From Cytobacillus firmus DS1 (GTDB lineage: Bacteria; Bacillota; Bacilli; Bacillales; Cytobacillaceae): a stretch of 64,000 nt of DNA. Position numbers and translations under genes: made by a program. The number at the start of each line of letters is the position of its first letter. Within the stretch, counting starts at the first letter, position 1. The stretch covers positions 165,414 to 229,413 of the forward strand of contig NZ_APVL01000009.1 in the NCBI RefSeq assembly GCF_000565285.1, in the 5' to 3' direction. The notes beneath the pieces are model-generated. The model did not search any database. It was not told the DNA's origin and worked only from the letters and a program-made list of their open reading frames with translations. This document shows positions 1 to 7,478 of this stretch, piece after piece.

Positions 1-59
1 ATACATACGGATATCATTGGAAAAAGTTTGCTCTAATTTTGAATTTTTAAAGCCATAAT

Positions 60-87
60 AAAACTGCCCCTTCGAAGAGGCAGTTTT
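60..87 (-). terminator. Intrinsic terminator after the M48-ankyrin gene
   Basis: A 9-bp perfect stem (AAAACTGCC/GGCAGTTTT) with a loop of about 10 nt starts 3 bases beyond the stop codon of the leftward gene. T-rich sequence follows on both strands, so it may work in both directions. Confidence 0.85.
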
Positions 88-89
88 TA

Positions 90-1364
90 TTATGGCTGCA
101 GGATTTCCATTAATTCTATATTTTCAAAGTCCTTTGCGTAATCATAGGCTGTATAACCCTCGGCATCTTTCACTGCGGGATCAGCATCAAACTCCAGAAG
201 AAGCATAGCCATATCAATATCCTCATTGAACACCGCACTCATTAAAGGAGAGGTTTGATAGTTATCGATCACATTAGGGTTGGCCCCATTTTCGAGCAGA
301 AGAGCAGCACTGTCATACTGTCCATAAGAAACAGCCCAATGTAATGCAGTAGTGCCGTCTGCATCTGTTTCCTCAATATCTGCACCATCATTCAATAATG
401 AATGAATCATGTCAGTATCATTTTCACTCGCTGCGCTCATCAGTGAAGTAGCACCTTCAATGCCCATAACCGTTTCAGTCCATAAATCCATTTTTTCAAG
501 TGTTTTAAAACCAAACCAGAGTCCTGCGGATAGGATCGTCAAAGAAAGGACTGACATTGCTGCTCCTATCCAAACTCTCCCCTTCGGTTCTTTTAATTCA
601 ACCGTAGTTTCATTGGCAAAAAACTTCGATAGAGCATATATTCTTTTTGGCAAGTGCGGATGCGTGGATAATTTTTCATTCATCCAGACAAAAAATCCAG
701 TTTCTGTTTGAAGCTGCTCCGTATATGCCTGCTTATCGACCTTACGATAAAGATCTTTTCCAATGGCAAGCATGGTTAAGGCATCCCTGGATGCTTCAAA
801 AGATTTTATATAATAGGCCGCATAACGATCACAAGTATACTCGCATGCTCTCAGGTACGCATTCCCCAGGAATGGAACCCACATAGCAGGAAGCAGGAGC
901 AGACTTATGATAACATGTTTTCTTTTTAAATGAGCGAACTCATGGGCCAGGACGAACAGCACTTCCTTTTCAGCTCCCCGTTCAACCAGCTCAAAAATAC
1001 CAGAATATAAGACAACCATATTCCTTCTGAAAAATCTGGTGGCAAAGGCATTTAAGACCCCTTCAGACTCAATGACATAAATATCCGGAAGGTTCTGTAA
1101 ACCCATTTCCTTCGCAGTCAGTACTGCTTTTTCATATATCTCCGGAAACTGTTTCTCACTTATTCTTACTCCGTTTCTTCTGATGCCTCCCACCATAATG
1201 CCATGGAACAGGAGAGATACAAGAATCAAGGTCAAAATAATGACAATCCCAATAATAGAAAATACGAGAAAAATATAAGACACAATACTAAATAAGGCAA
1301 CAAATGCAAAATAAATATTTTCCTTCGGGTATACCAGTCGATCTCTCAGCGAGTGAGCTTCCAT
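90..1364 (-). CDS. Membrane M48-family zinc metalloprotease with C-terminal ankyrin repeats
   Basis: Predicted integral-membrane zinc endopeptidase of the HtpX/M48 type, which in other bacteria degrades or processes membrane proteins. I chose the ATG at 1364 (424 aa) because GGAAGAAAGG lies just upstream; a TTG eight codons earlier is also open. The N-terminus has two hydrophobic spans (about residues 18-56). The zinc motif HEFAH is at 141-145 and the probable third ligand is Glu175 in CEYTCD. Hydrophobic segments follow at about 152-170 and 264-286. The last 120 residues are three ankyrin-like repeats (motifs TALHWA, TSPLMSA, YTAYDYA). Family members usually end soon after the last membrane segment, so the ankyrin tail is unusual and may select substrates or partners. 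Which side of the membrane it faces cannot be settled here. It stands alone, with its own terminator. Confidence 0.88.
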   Translation of the reverse strand: MEAHSLRDRLVYPKENIYFAFVALFSIVSYIFLVFSIIGIVIILTLILVSLLFHGIMVGGIRRNGVRISEKQFPEIYEKAVLTAKEMGLQNLPDIYVIESEGVLNAFATRFFRRNMVVLYSGIFELVERGAEKEVLFVLAHEFAHLKRKHVIISLLLLPAMWVPFLGNAYLRACEYTCDRYAAYYIKSFEASRDALTMLAIGKDLYRKVDKQAYTEQLQTETGFFVWMNEKLSTHPHLPKRIYALSKFFANETTVELKEPKGRVWIGAAMSVLSLTILSAGLWFGFKTLEKMDLWTETVMGIEGATSLMSAASENDTDMIHSLLNDGADIEETDADGTTALHWAVSYGQYDSAALLLENGANPNVIDNYQTSPLMSAVFNEDIDMAMLLLEFDADPAVKDAEGYTAYDYAKDFENIELMEILQP

Positions 1365-1742
1365 AACCTTTCTTCCTTTCAATCTCAATCTTATAAATAT
1401 ACCAATTGATTATAATCAAAAAACAAATTTTAGGATATAGGGAAATTCTGAACATATTTTAGAATTTTCTGTACATATTACAAGCCCCTTCTGCCATAAG
1501 GTATAGTAATAGTGCCTTACCCATCGAAGTTTAATCGCGGTAATTTAGGAAATTGAACATACATTAAAAAGGAGGGGAACGTAAAAACTAAAAACAGAAG
1601 CATCATTATAAATATTTTGTAAATTTTTAGCCTTAAAGTAGAAATAATCAGATAATAGAGTTACAATATAGTCAGAGGTATGACATCTTGACTAAATACC
1701 AGAGTATAAAGGGGTTGTCTGGGGAAAAGAAAACTACATACG
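1365..1742. other. Intergenic region between divergent genes
   Basis: This 380-bp AT-rich spacer separates the leftward protease gene from rightward ytzE. I see no convincing ORF. An AAGGAGGGG-like ribosome-binding sequence near 1570 is followed by GTAAAAACTAA, which gives no usable start. It should hold both promoters, but I could not pick out a pair with correct spacing. Confidence 0.5.
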
Positions 1743-1762
1743 ATTGAAGGTTAACCTTCAAT
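1743..1762. promoter_or_regulatory. Perfect 20-bp palindrome upstream of ytzE
   Basis: The sequence ATTGAAGGTTAACCTTCAAT is a perfect inverted repeat without a spacer, 60 bases before the ytzE start codon and inside its probable leader. It looks like an operator for a dimeric DNA-binding protein. Autoregulation by YtzE is possible but is inference. It lacks the T-run of a terminator. Confidence 0.5.
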
Positions 1763-1821
1763 GTAGCTGTCGGTTGCAGAAAATTGCCATTGGGTTTGAA
1801 AAAAGGATAGGGAGTGGTTTT

Positions 1822-2043
1822 TTGAAACCTTCGACTAACCGGATGTTAAACCGTGTAAAATCCGTCTACATGTTTATAAGTAAGCGCGGAACTGTAACAA
1901 CTCAGGAGCTTGTAGAGGAATTTGGCATCACTCCTCGCACCATTCAAAGAGATTTAAATGTCCTCGCATACAATGACCTGGTTAAGAGTCCGAGCAGAGG
2001 CAAATGGACTATTACTCAAAAGAAAGTAAAGATGTCATCTTAA
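1822..2043 (+). CDS. ytzE: Small DeoR-type HTH transcriptional regulator (YtzE-like)
   Basis: A 73-residue protein that is almost entirely one winged helix-turn-helix of the DeoR type: TTQELVEEFGIT, then RTIQRDLNVL as recognition helix, then a wing ending SPSRGKW. It lacks the sugar-phosphate sensor domain of full DeoR regulators, so it presumably binds DNA without a ligand pocket. I chose the TTG at 1822 because AGGGAG lies 8 bases upstream and the resulting N-terminus (MKPSTNRML) matches the remembered B. subtilis YtzE. An in-frame extension back to 1744 has no ribosome-binding site. Gene order ytzE, pseudouridine synthase, murJ, ytfP is as in B. subtilis. Targets are unknown; the palindrome upstream is a candidate operator. 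Confidence 0.85.
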   Translation: MKPSTNRMLNRVKSVYMFISKRGTVTTQELVEEFGITPRTIQRDLNVLAYNDLVKSPSRGKWTITQKKVKMSS

Positions 2044-2072
2044 TACTTGAAGCAAAACCAGCTAATAAATAT

Positions 2073-2100
2073 AAAATCGCCCTGCTGTCAGGGCGATTTT
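2073..2100. terminator. Bidirectional terminator between ytzE and the pseudouridine synthase gene
   Basis: A 12-bp stem (AAAATCGCCCTG/CAGGGCGATTTT) with a 4-nt loop lies between two convergent genes, with a T-run on the + strand and T-rich sequence on the other. Confidence 0.9.
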
Positions 2101-2106
2101 TCCGTC

Positions 2107-2826
2107 TTATCCCACTTCATAATTCATCAGCTTATCAAGCTCTTCTTCCGTCAATTCCCGATATTCTCCCAATTCCAATGTCTCATCCAGCTCGAGCGGG
2201 CCCATGGAAAGTCTCTTTAAATATATTACTCTTTTTCCAACAGCTTCAAACATCCTTTTTACTTGATGGAACTTTCCTTCTGTTATTGTTAATTCTATAT
2301 CAGAGGTGATGCCGGATTTAAGAATTTTTAATTTCCCAGGCTTGGTTTCATAGCCATCATCCAATATAACCCCTTTTTGAAATGCAGCTATATCCTCTGC
2401 TGTAACTTCACTGTCTATGACTGCAAAATAGGTTTTGGGAACATGCTTTTTTGGAGAAAGCAGGCGGTGGGACAGCTGGCCATCATTCGTCAGCAGCAAT
2501 AGCCCTTCTGTATCCTTATCGAGTCGTCCTACCGGAAAAGGAGAAAACACAAGGTCTTCCATTTCGAGCAGGTCCACCACGGTTTCAGATTGTGAGTCCT
2601 CGGTTGCGGAAATGACGCCAGGCGGTTTGTTCATCATTAAATAAATGAATTCCTTGTATTCAACTTTTTCACCGTTTATGACAACGGCATCCTGTTCAGG
2701 ATCCACATGGTGTTTTGGATCCTTTACTTTCTCATCATTAACGGTTACTGCACCATCTTTTAATAGCTTTTTAACATCCTTGCGGCTGCCGTAGCCGAGA
2801 TTGGCGAGCATTTTGTCTATTCTCAT
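2107..2826 (-). CDS. ytzG: RsuA/RluB-family pseudouridine synthase
   Basis: Isomerises a specific uridine in ribosomal RNA to pseudouridine; 16S U516 (E. coli numbering) is the usual target of the RsuA group, which I infer rather than see. An S4 RNA-binding domain covers residues 1-60 (MRIDKMLANLG...VTVN). The catalytic domain follows, with the signature GRLDKDTEGLL and nucleophile Asp103. The length of 239 aa is normal. The ATG at 2826 has a clean GGAGGG 6 bases upstream. The gene lies between ytzE and murJ, as in B. subtilis where the homologue is YtzG. Confidence 0.93.
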   Translation of the reverse strand: MRIDKMLANLGYGSRKDVKKLLKDGAVTVNDEKVKDPKHHVDPEQDAVVINGEKVEYKEFIYLMMNKPPGVISATEDSQSETVVDLLEMEDLVFSPFPVGRLDKDTEGLLLLTNDGQLSHRLLSPKKHVPKTYFAVIDSEVTAEDIAAFQKGVILDDGYETKPGKLKILKSGITSDIELTITEGKFHQVKRMFEAVGKRVIYLKRLSMGPLELDETLELGEYRELTEEELDKLMNYEVG

Positions 2827-2894
2827 AATGACCCTCCATATTAATCAAATTTACCCCAATTTAGTTTTAAGTCTGTTATTAAAATACCTTAAAT

Positions 2895-3093
2895 AATCTG
2901 ACCGTTGATTTCCGCTGCGGTCACTTGCTTTCCGCGGGCAGGCGGTGAGCCTCCTCGACGCTGTGCGTCTTGAGGGGTCTCACCTGTCCCGCTACTCCCG
3001 CAGGACATTGAATAAACTTCCTCGACTGAACATCGCACGAAGGAAATGCGCCAGCATTTTCGAGGATCAAGTACCCTCCGCTCCAATCAACTC
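2895..3093. repeat. GC-rich dispersed Bacillus-type intergenic repeat
   Basis: About 200 bp with base composition unlike the AT-rich flanks, rich in CCGCGGGCAGGCGG, CCTCCTCGACGC and CCCGCTACTCCCGCAGG blocks. I recognise this as a widespread Bacillaceae intergenic repeat from memory; only one copy is in the window. A 65-codon open frame through it has no family resemblance and I do not call it a gene. It lies between murJ and the pseudouridine synthase gene, both leftward. Confidence 0.65.
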
Positions 3094-3141
3094 AGTGCTT
3101 TGTATATAGATAATTAAAACCAAATCCTAAACATCCTTTCA

Positions 3142-3168
3142 AAAAGGCCCCCATCATGGAGACCTTTT
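3142..3168 (-). terminator. Intrinsic terminator of murJ
   Basis: On the minus strand AAAGGTCTCC pairs with GGGGGCCTTT across a short loop, followed by a T-run, 6 bases beyond the murJ stop codon. Confidence 0.75.
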
Positions 3169-3173
3169 ATTTT

Positions 3174-4790
3174 TTATGCTTTCAGTCTTAATTTCTTCAG
3201 CATTCTATCGACCCTTGATCCGAACAGGAGATAGATTAATTTTGTTCTGAAGCTTAGGTAGAAATAGACAGCCGCACCTGCTGCCGCGCAGATGATGACA
3301 ATAATTACTGCCCCGACACTTGATGCAGGCGATAAGAAGCTGGTGGCAATTTGATAAACCAGGCCTGCAGCAATGTACATGCATGCAGTAAATAATACAA
3401 TCAGCATACCGCGTCTTAAGACAAGCTTGAATGGATATTTTGCATATGTTTTTATTACATAAAGGTTAATCAAGATCGCCGCAATATAGCCTAGTGCGGT
3501 TGCAAATACGGCTCCCTGTGTTTCGAACAGTTTTATGAGCGGAATATTCAATGACAGTTTTACAAGCAGGCCTGTCAGCAAACTCAAGATTGTGAAACGC
3601 TGTTCATTGATTCCCTGCAGAATGGCTGCTGTTACCGAAAAATAAGCGAACAAAATCGCCACTGGTGCATAAGTTCTTAACACTTCAGTACCCAAATCTT
3701 TATGCTCATAGAATAGGGTAAAAACGGGCTCTGCAAGCAGGGACAAGCCTGCCACAGCAGGAAGAGTCAAAAATAAAAGCACCTGAAACGTCTGATTAAG
3801 CTGGCGGTTTAAGTCTGCCCGATCTTCTTCCATAAATGCTTTCGTCACACTCGGCACAAGCGTCAGCGAGAAGGCTGTGGCAAGTGAGACAGGAATGATG
3901 ACCAGCTTATGGGTCTCGAAGTTCAGGACAGAAAAAGCAGCTACAGCATTGCCTGCTTCACCAATGGCATCCATAGCCCTTTTAAATGTAACCTGATCGA
4001 TAAATTGAAAGAGTGGATTAGCGAGACCTACAAACACAAAAGGTGCGGCATAAAGAATGATTTCTTTATAAATTTCCCTGAGGGAGATGTCCACGGTTCC
4101 TTTATCTTCTTCAAGCATTTTATCCAAATGCGGTTTGCGTTTATACCAATACCAGAATAACACCCCGAGACTTCCGAGTCCGCCGATAAAGGCAGCAAAA
4201 GTCGCGACACTGATTGCCGCAGTGATAGAGCCTTTCATTACATTTAAAACGACATATGCACCCGCAAGAACGAACAGGATGCGGACAATCTGCTCCACCA
4301 CCTGTGAAACCGCAGTTGGCCCCATGGACTGATGCCCCTGGAAAAATCCTCTTATTAGACTCATGAAGGGAATAATAATCAGGGCAAATGATACCGCTCT
4401 GATTACAGTTGTTACATCTTCAACACTTACCTCTACATCTTCCCCTGCCAGGGTCATTTCTGCAACCGCCGGAGCAAGGAAAAACAGGATCAGGAATGAA
4501 ATGACTCCGCTTGCCGTCATGATCACCAAACCTGACTTGAACAGCTTTCTGCCGACAGCATACTCCTCTATTGCATTATATTTTGAGATAAACTTTGAAA
4601 CTGCCAGCGGAACCCCTGCAGTTGCGATACTAATAAAGATTGTATAAGGTGTATACGAAAAGGAATAAAGGGCTGTCCCTTCCTTCCCGACTATTTGATA
4701 AAAAGGAATAACATAAAACAAACCAAGAACCTTCGAGATAATGGTGCCAAGTGTAAGGATGAAGGTTCCCTTTAAAAGCTTAGATGACAT
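3174..4790 (-). CDS. murJ: MurJ-type lipid II flippase (YtgP), MATE/MOP superfamily
   Basis: Multispan membrane protein predicted to flip the peptidoglycan precursor lipid II across the cytoplasmic membrane. It is the counterpart of B. subtilis YtgP, shown there to be MurJ. I chose the ATG at 4790 (538 aa, MSSKLLKGTF) because AAGGAAGGG lies 8 bases upstream. An 18-codon extension to 4844 runs into a repeat element. About 14 hydrophobic helices are visible, with the family's N-terminal pattern TLGTIISKVLGLFYVIPF and conserved RGFFQGHQSMGPTA near residue 150. The same fold serves spore and polysaccharide flippases such as SpoVB, so this assignment rests partly on gene order next to ytfP. Confidence 0.88.
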   Translation of the reverse strand: MSSKLLKGTFILTLGTIISKVLGLFYVIPFYQIVGKEGTALYSFSYTPYTIFISIATAGVPLAVSKFISKYNAIEEYAVGRKLFKSGLVIMTASGVISFLILFFLAPAVAEMTLAGEDVEVSVEDVTTVIRAVSFALIIIPFMSLIRGFFQGHQSMGPTAVSQVVEQIVRILFVLAGAYVVLNVMKGSITAAISVATFAAFIGGLGSLGVLFWYWYKRKPHLDKMLEEDKGTVDISLREIYKEIILYAAPFVFVGLANPLFQFIDQVTFKRAMDAIGEAGNAVAAFSVLNFETHKLVIIPVSLATAFSLTLVPSVTKAFMEEDRADLNRQLNQTFQVLLFLTLPAVAGLSLLAEPVFTLFYEHKDLGTEVLRTYAPVAILFAYFSVTAAILQGINEQRFTILSLLTGLLVKLSLNIPLIKLFETQGAVFATALGYIAAILINLYVIKTYAKYPFKLVLRRGMLIVLFTACMYIAAGLVYQIATSFLSPASSVGAVIIVIICAAAGAAVYFYLSFRTKLIYLLFGSRVDRMLKKLRLKA

Positions 4791-4811
4791 ATAATCCCTT
4801 CCTTTTTGAAA

Positions 4812-5178
4812 TGCGGAAGCGCCTTGACCACCCCCGACAAGCACAAGACGATCCTCACGGAAAGGCGTTCTTTGCCTTTTTGGGAGGATTGCCCGAAATG
4901 TGGAGGCGACTGCCCTTTCAGGGAACGCAGACTAAGAGCGCCACGTCCTGTGGCAACGTCTGCATGACCTGCATCCTCCCAAAAGCTGTCGCTTTTGGTC
5001 GTGCGATGATTATGCTTACGAAGCCTTCCTTGTCCTGCGGGCCTCAGGCATAATGCGGTTCCTGTAAGAAGGTGTTTTTCCTTCTGAAAGGAAACGGCTT
5101 ATGACCCCGAGTCCCTAGGAGCCGCAACTGGAAAAGCTTGTGACCTCGAGGGGTTAGCGCTGGAGTTAGACAGTTATC
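4812..5178. repeat. Mosaic dispersed repeat, long copy A
   Basis: Nearly the whole murJ-ytfP spacer is a repeat of about 370 bp. Its ends (GCGGAAGCGCCTTG... and ...GTGACCTCGAGGGGTTAGCGCTGGAGTTAGACAG) match the short copy at 22041-22116, while the inside carries blocks also found, in another order, at 24387-24633 (for example CCACGTCCTGTGGCAACGTC and GTCGTGCGATGATTATGCT). The element stops about 20 bp upstream of the murJ start codon. No believable gene is inside. The remaining 240 bp before ytfP is AT-rich and should hold the ytfP promoter. Confidence 0.85.
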
Positions 5179-5418
5179 GACTTTCAAAGCGTTCTTTCTT
5201 ATTAAAACTGCAGCATGCAAACTATAAAAGTATATGAATGCACAGGCTAAGTTCGTCAATTTTCTATCTTTTTAGACACACTATTTGTAGTGTACTCTTC
5301 TTGCCGGGGAAATTCCACTTGCAATACCGAATAATGTGGCATTATTTTTAGAAATAGGATATTTGATTTATAATGGAGCTATTATTTATTTAGCATATTA
5401 AGATAAGTTGGTGAAACC

Positions 5419-6687
5419 ATGAAATATGATGTAATAGTGATAGGCGGAGGCCCTTCGGGATTGATGGCAGCAATCGGTGCTGCGGAAAAGAAGGCAAAGG
5501 TCCTGCTGATTGACAAAGGAAACAAGCTTGGAAGGAAGCTTGCCATTTCCGGCGGAGGCCGGTGCAATGTCACAAATAGGCTTCCAGTAGATGAGATCAT
5601 TAAGCATATTCCCGGCAATGGGAGATTTTTGTATAGTGCATTTTCCATTTTCAGCAATGAAGATATTATCCGATTCTTTGAGAATTTGGGAATTGAGCTG
5701 AAAGAAGAAGATCACGGGCGGATGTTTCCTGTTACCGACAAGGCTCAATCTGTTGTTGATGCCCTAATTTCCAGGCTGAAGGAACTGAAGGTCGATATCA
5801 AAACAGACAGCCCGATCCAGGATGTTCACTATGAAAACGGCAGGGTAAAATCGGTGGAATTAAAAACAGGCTATGTTTATGAAGCAGACTCTGTTGTAAT
5901 TGCCGTCGGAGGAAAGTCAGTTCCCCACACCGGCTCTACCGGTGACGGCTATGCATGGGCGGAAAAAGCAGGCCATACGATTACAGAGCTTTTTCCAACC
6001 GAGGTACCGCTGACATCTTCAGAGAACTTTATTAAAGAAAAAGCACTGCAGGGATTGTCGCTGCGAAGCGTGGCACTCAGTGTGTTGAATCCTAAAGGAA
6101 AAGCACTCATAACCCATCGGATGGATATGATTTTCACACATTTCGGCATTAGCGGTCCGGCGGTTTTGCGCTGCAGCCAGTATGCTGTGAAAGCGATGAA
6201 GAAGTGGAACTTGAAAGAAGTAATCATGAACCTGGATGCACTCCCGGATACAAAGGAAGAACCACTTTTTCAGGAAGTGTCCAAAAAGATTAAAGAAGAA
6301 CCGAAGAAAATCATTAAAAACCTTTTAAAAGGGCTGCTTCCGGAAAGATATCTTCTGTTTCTTCTTGAGCAGAACGGAATTGATCCATCTGCACAAGGGG
6401 CTGCTATTTCCAATGAAAAAATCAGAAGCTTTGTTAAAGGCTGCAAATCTTTCCAGTTTAAAGTAAACGGCACTTTGCCTCTCGATAAAGCCTTTGTTAC
6501 AGGCGGAGGTGTTTCCGTTAAAGAAATTGAACCGCAGACAATGGCTTCAAAAATGATGGAAGGCCTTTTCTTCTGCGGAGAAATCCTGGACATCCATGGC
6601 TACACTGGCGGATACAATATCACTTCTGCACTTGTAACAGGCCGGTTAGCCGGATTAAACGCAGCTGCATCTGCACATACCGTGTAA
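5419..6687 (+). CDS. ytfP: NAD(P)/FAD-dependent oxidoreductase, HI0933/YtfP family
   Basis: A soluble flavoprotein of the HI0933 (BaiN-like) family, probably a reductase of unknown substrate. Residues 5-33 form an FAD-binding Rossmann fold with [10 protein letters not shown] and an acidic end of the second strand (LLIDKG). The family signature [16 protein letters not shown] follows at about residues 40-55. A second nucleotide motif, [19 protein letters not shown], is near 160, and the C-terminal FAD contact is [14 protein letters not shown]. The length of 422 aa is normal. The ATG at 5419 has a modest TTGGTG ribosome-binding site. It stands alone, downstream of a repeat element, with a terminator after it. 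Confidence 0.9.
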   Translation: MKYDVIVIGGGPSGLMAAIGAAEKKAKVLLIDKGNKLGRKLAISGGGRCNVTNRLPVDEIIKHIPGNGRFLYSAFSIFSNEDIIRFFENLGIELKEEDHGRMFPVTDKAQSVVDALISRLKELKVDIKTDSPIQDVHYENGRVKSVELKTGYVYEADSVVIAVGGKSVPHTGSTGDGYAWAEKAGHTITELFPTEVPLTSSENFIKEKALQGLSLRSVALSVLNPKGKALITHRMDMIFTHFGISGPAVLRCSQYAVKAMKKWNLKEVIMNLDALPDTKEEPLFQEVSKKIKEEPKKIIKNLLKGLLPERYLLFLLEQNGIDPSAQGAAISNEKIRSFVKGCKSFQFKVNGTLPLDKAFVTGGGVSVKEIEPQTMASKMMEGLFFCGEILDIHGYTGGYNITSALVTGRLAGLNAAASAHTV

Positions 6688-6696
6688 TAAAGATAG

Positions 6697-6727
6697 AGCC
6701 TGATGCACTAGAGACATCAGGCTTTAT
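6697..6727 (+). terminator. Intrinsic terminator of ytfP
   Basis: The stem AGCCTGATG/CATCAGGCT, with a 9-nt loop and a TTTATATAT tail, lies 10 bases past the ytfP stop. The stop codon of the converging cse60 gene lies inside the hairpin. Confidence 0.8.
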
Positions 6728-6899
6728 ATATAACCATGGCAGAGAAACAATAAATCTGTTCATCTTCATCCTCCTGGACTGCGGCCACATTATATTTTAT
6801 ATCCAGCAGTTTTTTCTCCTCAATCTTCTCCAGAAAATGATTCATATCCTTTTCCAGGTCTTTTTCATGCTCGTGATCGAATAACTTTACCTTAATCAC
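6717..6899 (-). CDS. cse60: Sporulation protein Cse60
   Basis: A 60-residue acidic protein matching Cse60 (YteV) of B. subtilis in length and pattern: MIKVKLFDHEHEKDLEKDMN at the start and QIYCFSAMVIYKA at the end. In B. subtilis it is made in the mother cell under SigE and its biochemical role is unknown. The start is GTG at 6899, with GGGAGGAG 7 bases upstream. No membrane segment. The position next to ytfP is as in B. subtilis. I did not identify a SigE promoter. Confidence 0.88.
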   Translation of the reverse strand: MIKVKLFDHEHEKDLEKDMNHFLEKIEEKKLLDIKYNVAAVQEDEDEQIYCFSAMVIYKA

Positions 6900-6975
6900 A
6901 GGAATTCTCCTCCCAGTGCTTTTTTATTAGTTTAGTCATTTTTCCGAATTTTTAAAATTGAGAAGCTAAAAAAAA

Positions 6976-6998
6976 ACGAAGCCTAATTGGCCCCGTTT
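6976..6998 (-). terminator. Intrinsic terminator of the rhodanese gene
   Basis: On the minus strand AACGGGGCC pairs with GGCTTCGTT (two G-T wobbles), followed by a T9 run, just past the stop codon of the leftward gene. Confidence 0.75.
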
Positions 6999-7003
6999 GG
7001 ATA

Positions 7004-7369
7004 TTATTCCGTTTTCCCCTGCCAGTTCATCATGCCGCCAGCCATATTGCGCACCTTATATCCTTGTTCCTGCATGTAATGACAAACATTTCCGCTGCGA
7101 TTGCCAGAGCGGCAGATAATGATGTACTCAGTGTCTTTATCAAATTTATCAAGATTCTCAGGGATCGTGCCCATGCGGATATGTCTGGCTCCAGGAATCA
7201 TTCCGGATGCCACCTCTTCATCTTCTCTAACATCTACAAGCTCCAGCTTCTCTCCCGCCTCCAGCTTTTTTTGCAATTCATCTGTGGTAATCTCTTCAAT
7301 ACGGTCCAATCCTAACACCCTTTCCGGAAAACTTTTTAAATAGCACTTTGCATTTACTAATGCTGCCAC
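7004..7369 (-). CDS. ytwF: Rhodanese-like sulfurtransferase (YtwF-like)
   Basis: A single rhodanese domain of 121 aa that probably carries sulfur as a cysteine persulfide between cellular partners. The active-site loop is CRSGNRS with catalytic Cys86. Other family marks are LVDVREDEEVASGMIPGARHI at 44-64 (split here as LVDVRE and GMIPGA) and the C-terminal GGMMNW. The first 20 residues are outside the domain and mildly hydrophobic. The only in-frame start is GTG at 7369, whose ribosome-binding sequence (AGGAG) overlaps it, so the true start is uncertain. The gene follows leuS on the same strand behind its own terminators. Confidence 0.85.
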   Translation of the reverse strand: MAALVNAKCYLKSFPERVLGLDRIEEITTDELQKKLEAGEKLELVDVREDEEVASGMIPGARHIRMGTIPENLDKFDKDTEYIIICRSGNRSGNVCHYMQEQGYKVRNMAGGMMNWQGKTE

Positions 7370-7430
7370 TCCTATAATACCCTATATGGCACGAAAAAAA
7401 AAAATGAGAAGTTTCTTTAACACAAATACC

Positions 7431-7463
7431 AAAAAAACCACCCTTGATCAAACAAAGGTGGTT
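7431..7463 (-). terminator. Intrinsic terminator of leuS
   Basis: The stem AAACCACC/GGTGGTTT with a 13-nt loop and a T7 run on the minus strand lies 16 bases after the leuS stop. Confidence 0.85.
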
Positions 7464-7478
7464 TCATCTCAATATAAC

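Noticed and set aside
409..886. Two rightward open frames of 79-100 codons
   Set aside because: They lie wholly antisense to the M48-ankyrin gene and have no ribosome-binding site or family pattern.
2889..3086. Leftward 65-codon frame
   Set aside because: It lies inside the GC-rich repeat, and its sequence (Gly, Arg, Ser-rich) is what such a repeat gives in any frame.
4784..5259. Open frames of 71 to 89 codons in the murJ-ytfP spacer
   Set aside because: They follow the mosaic repeat and are not kept in the other copies.
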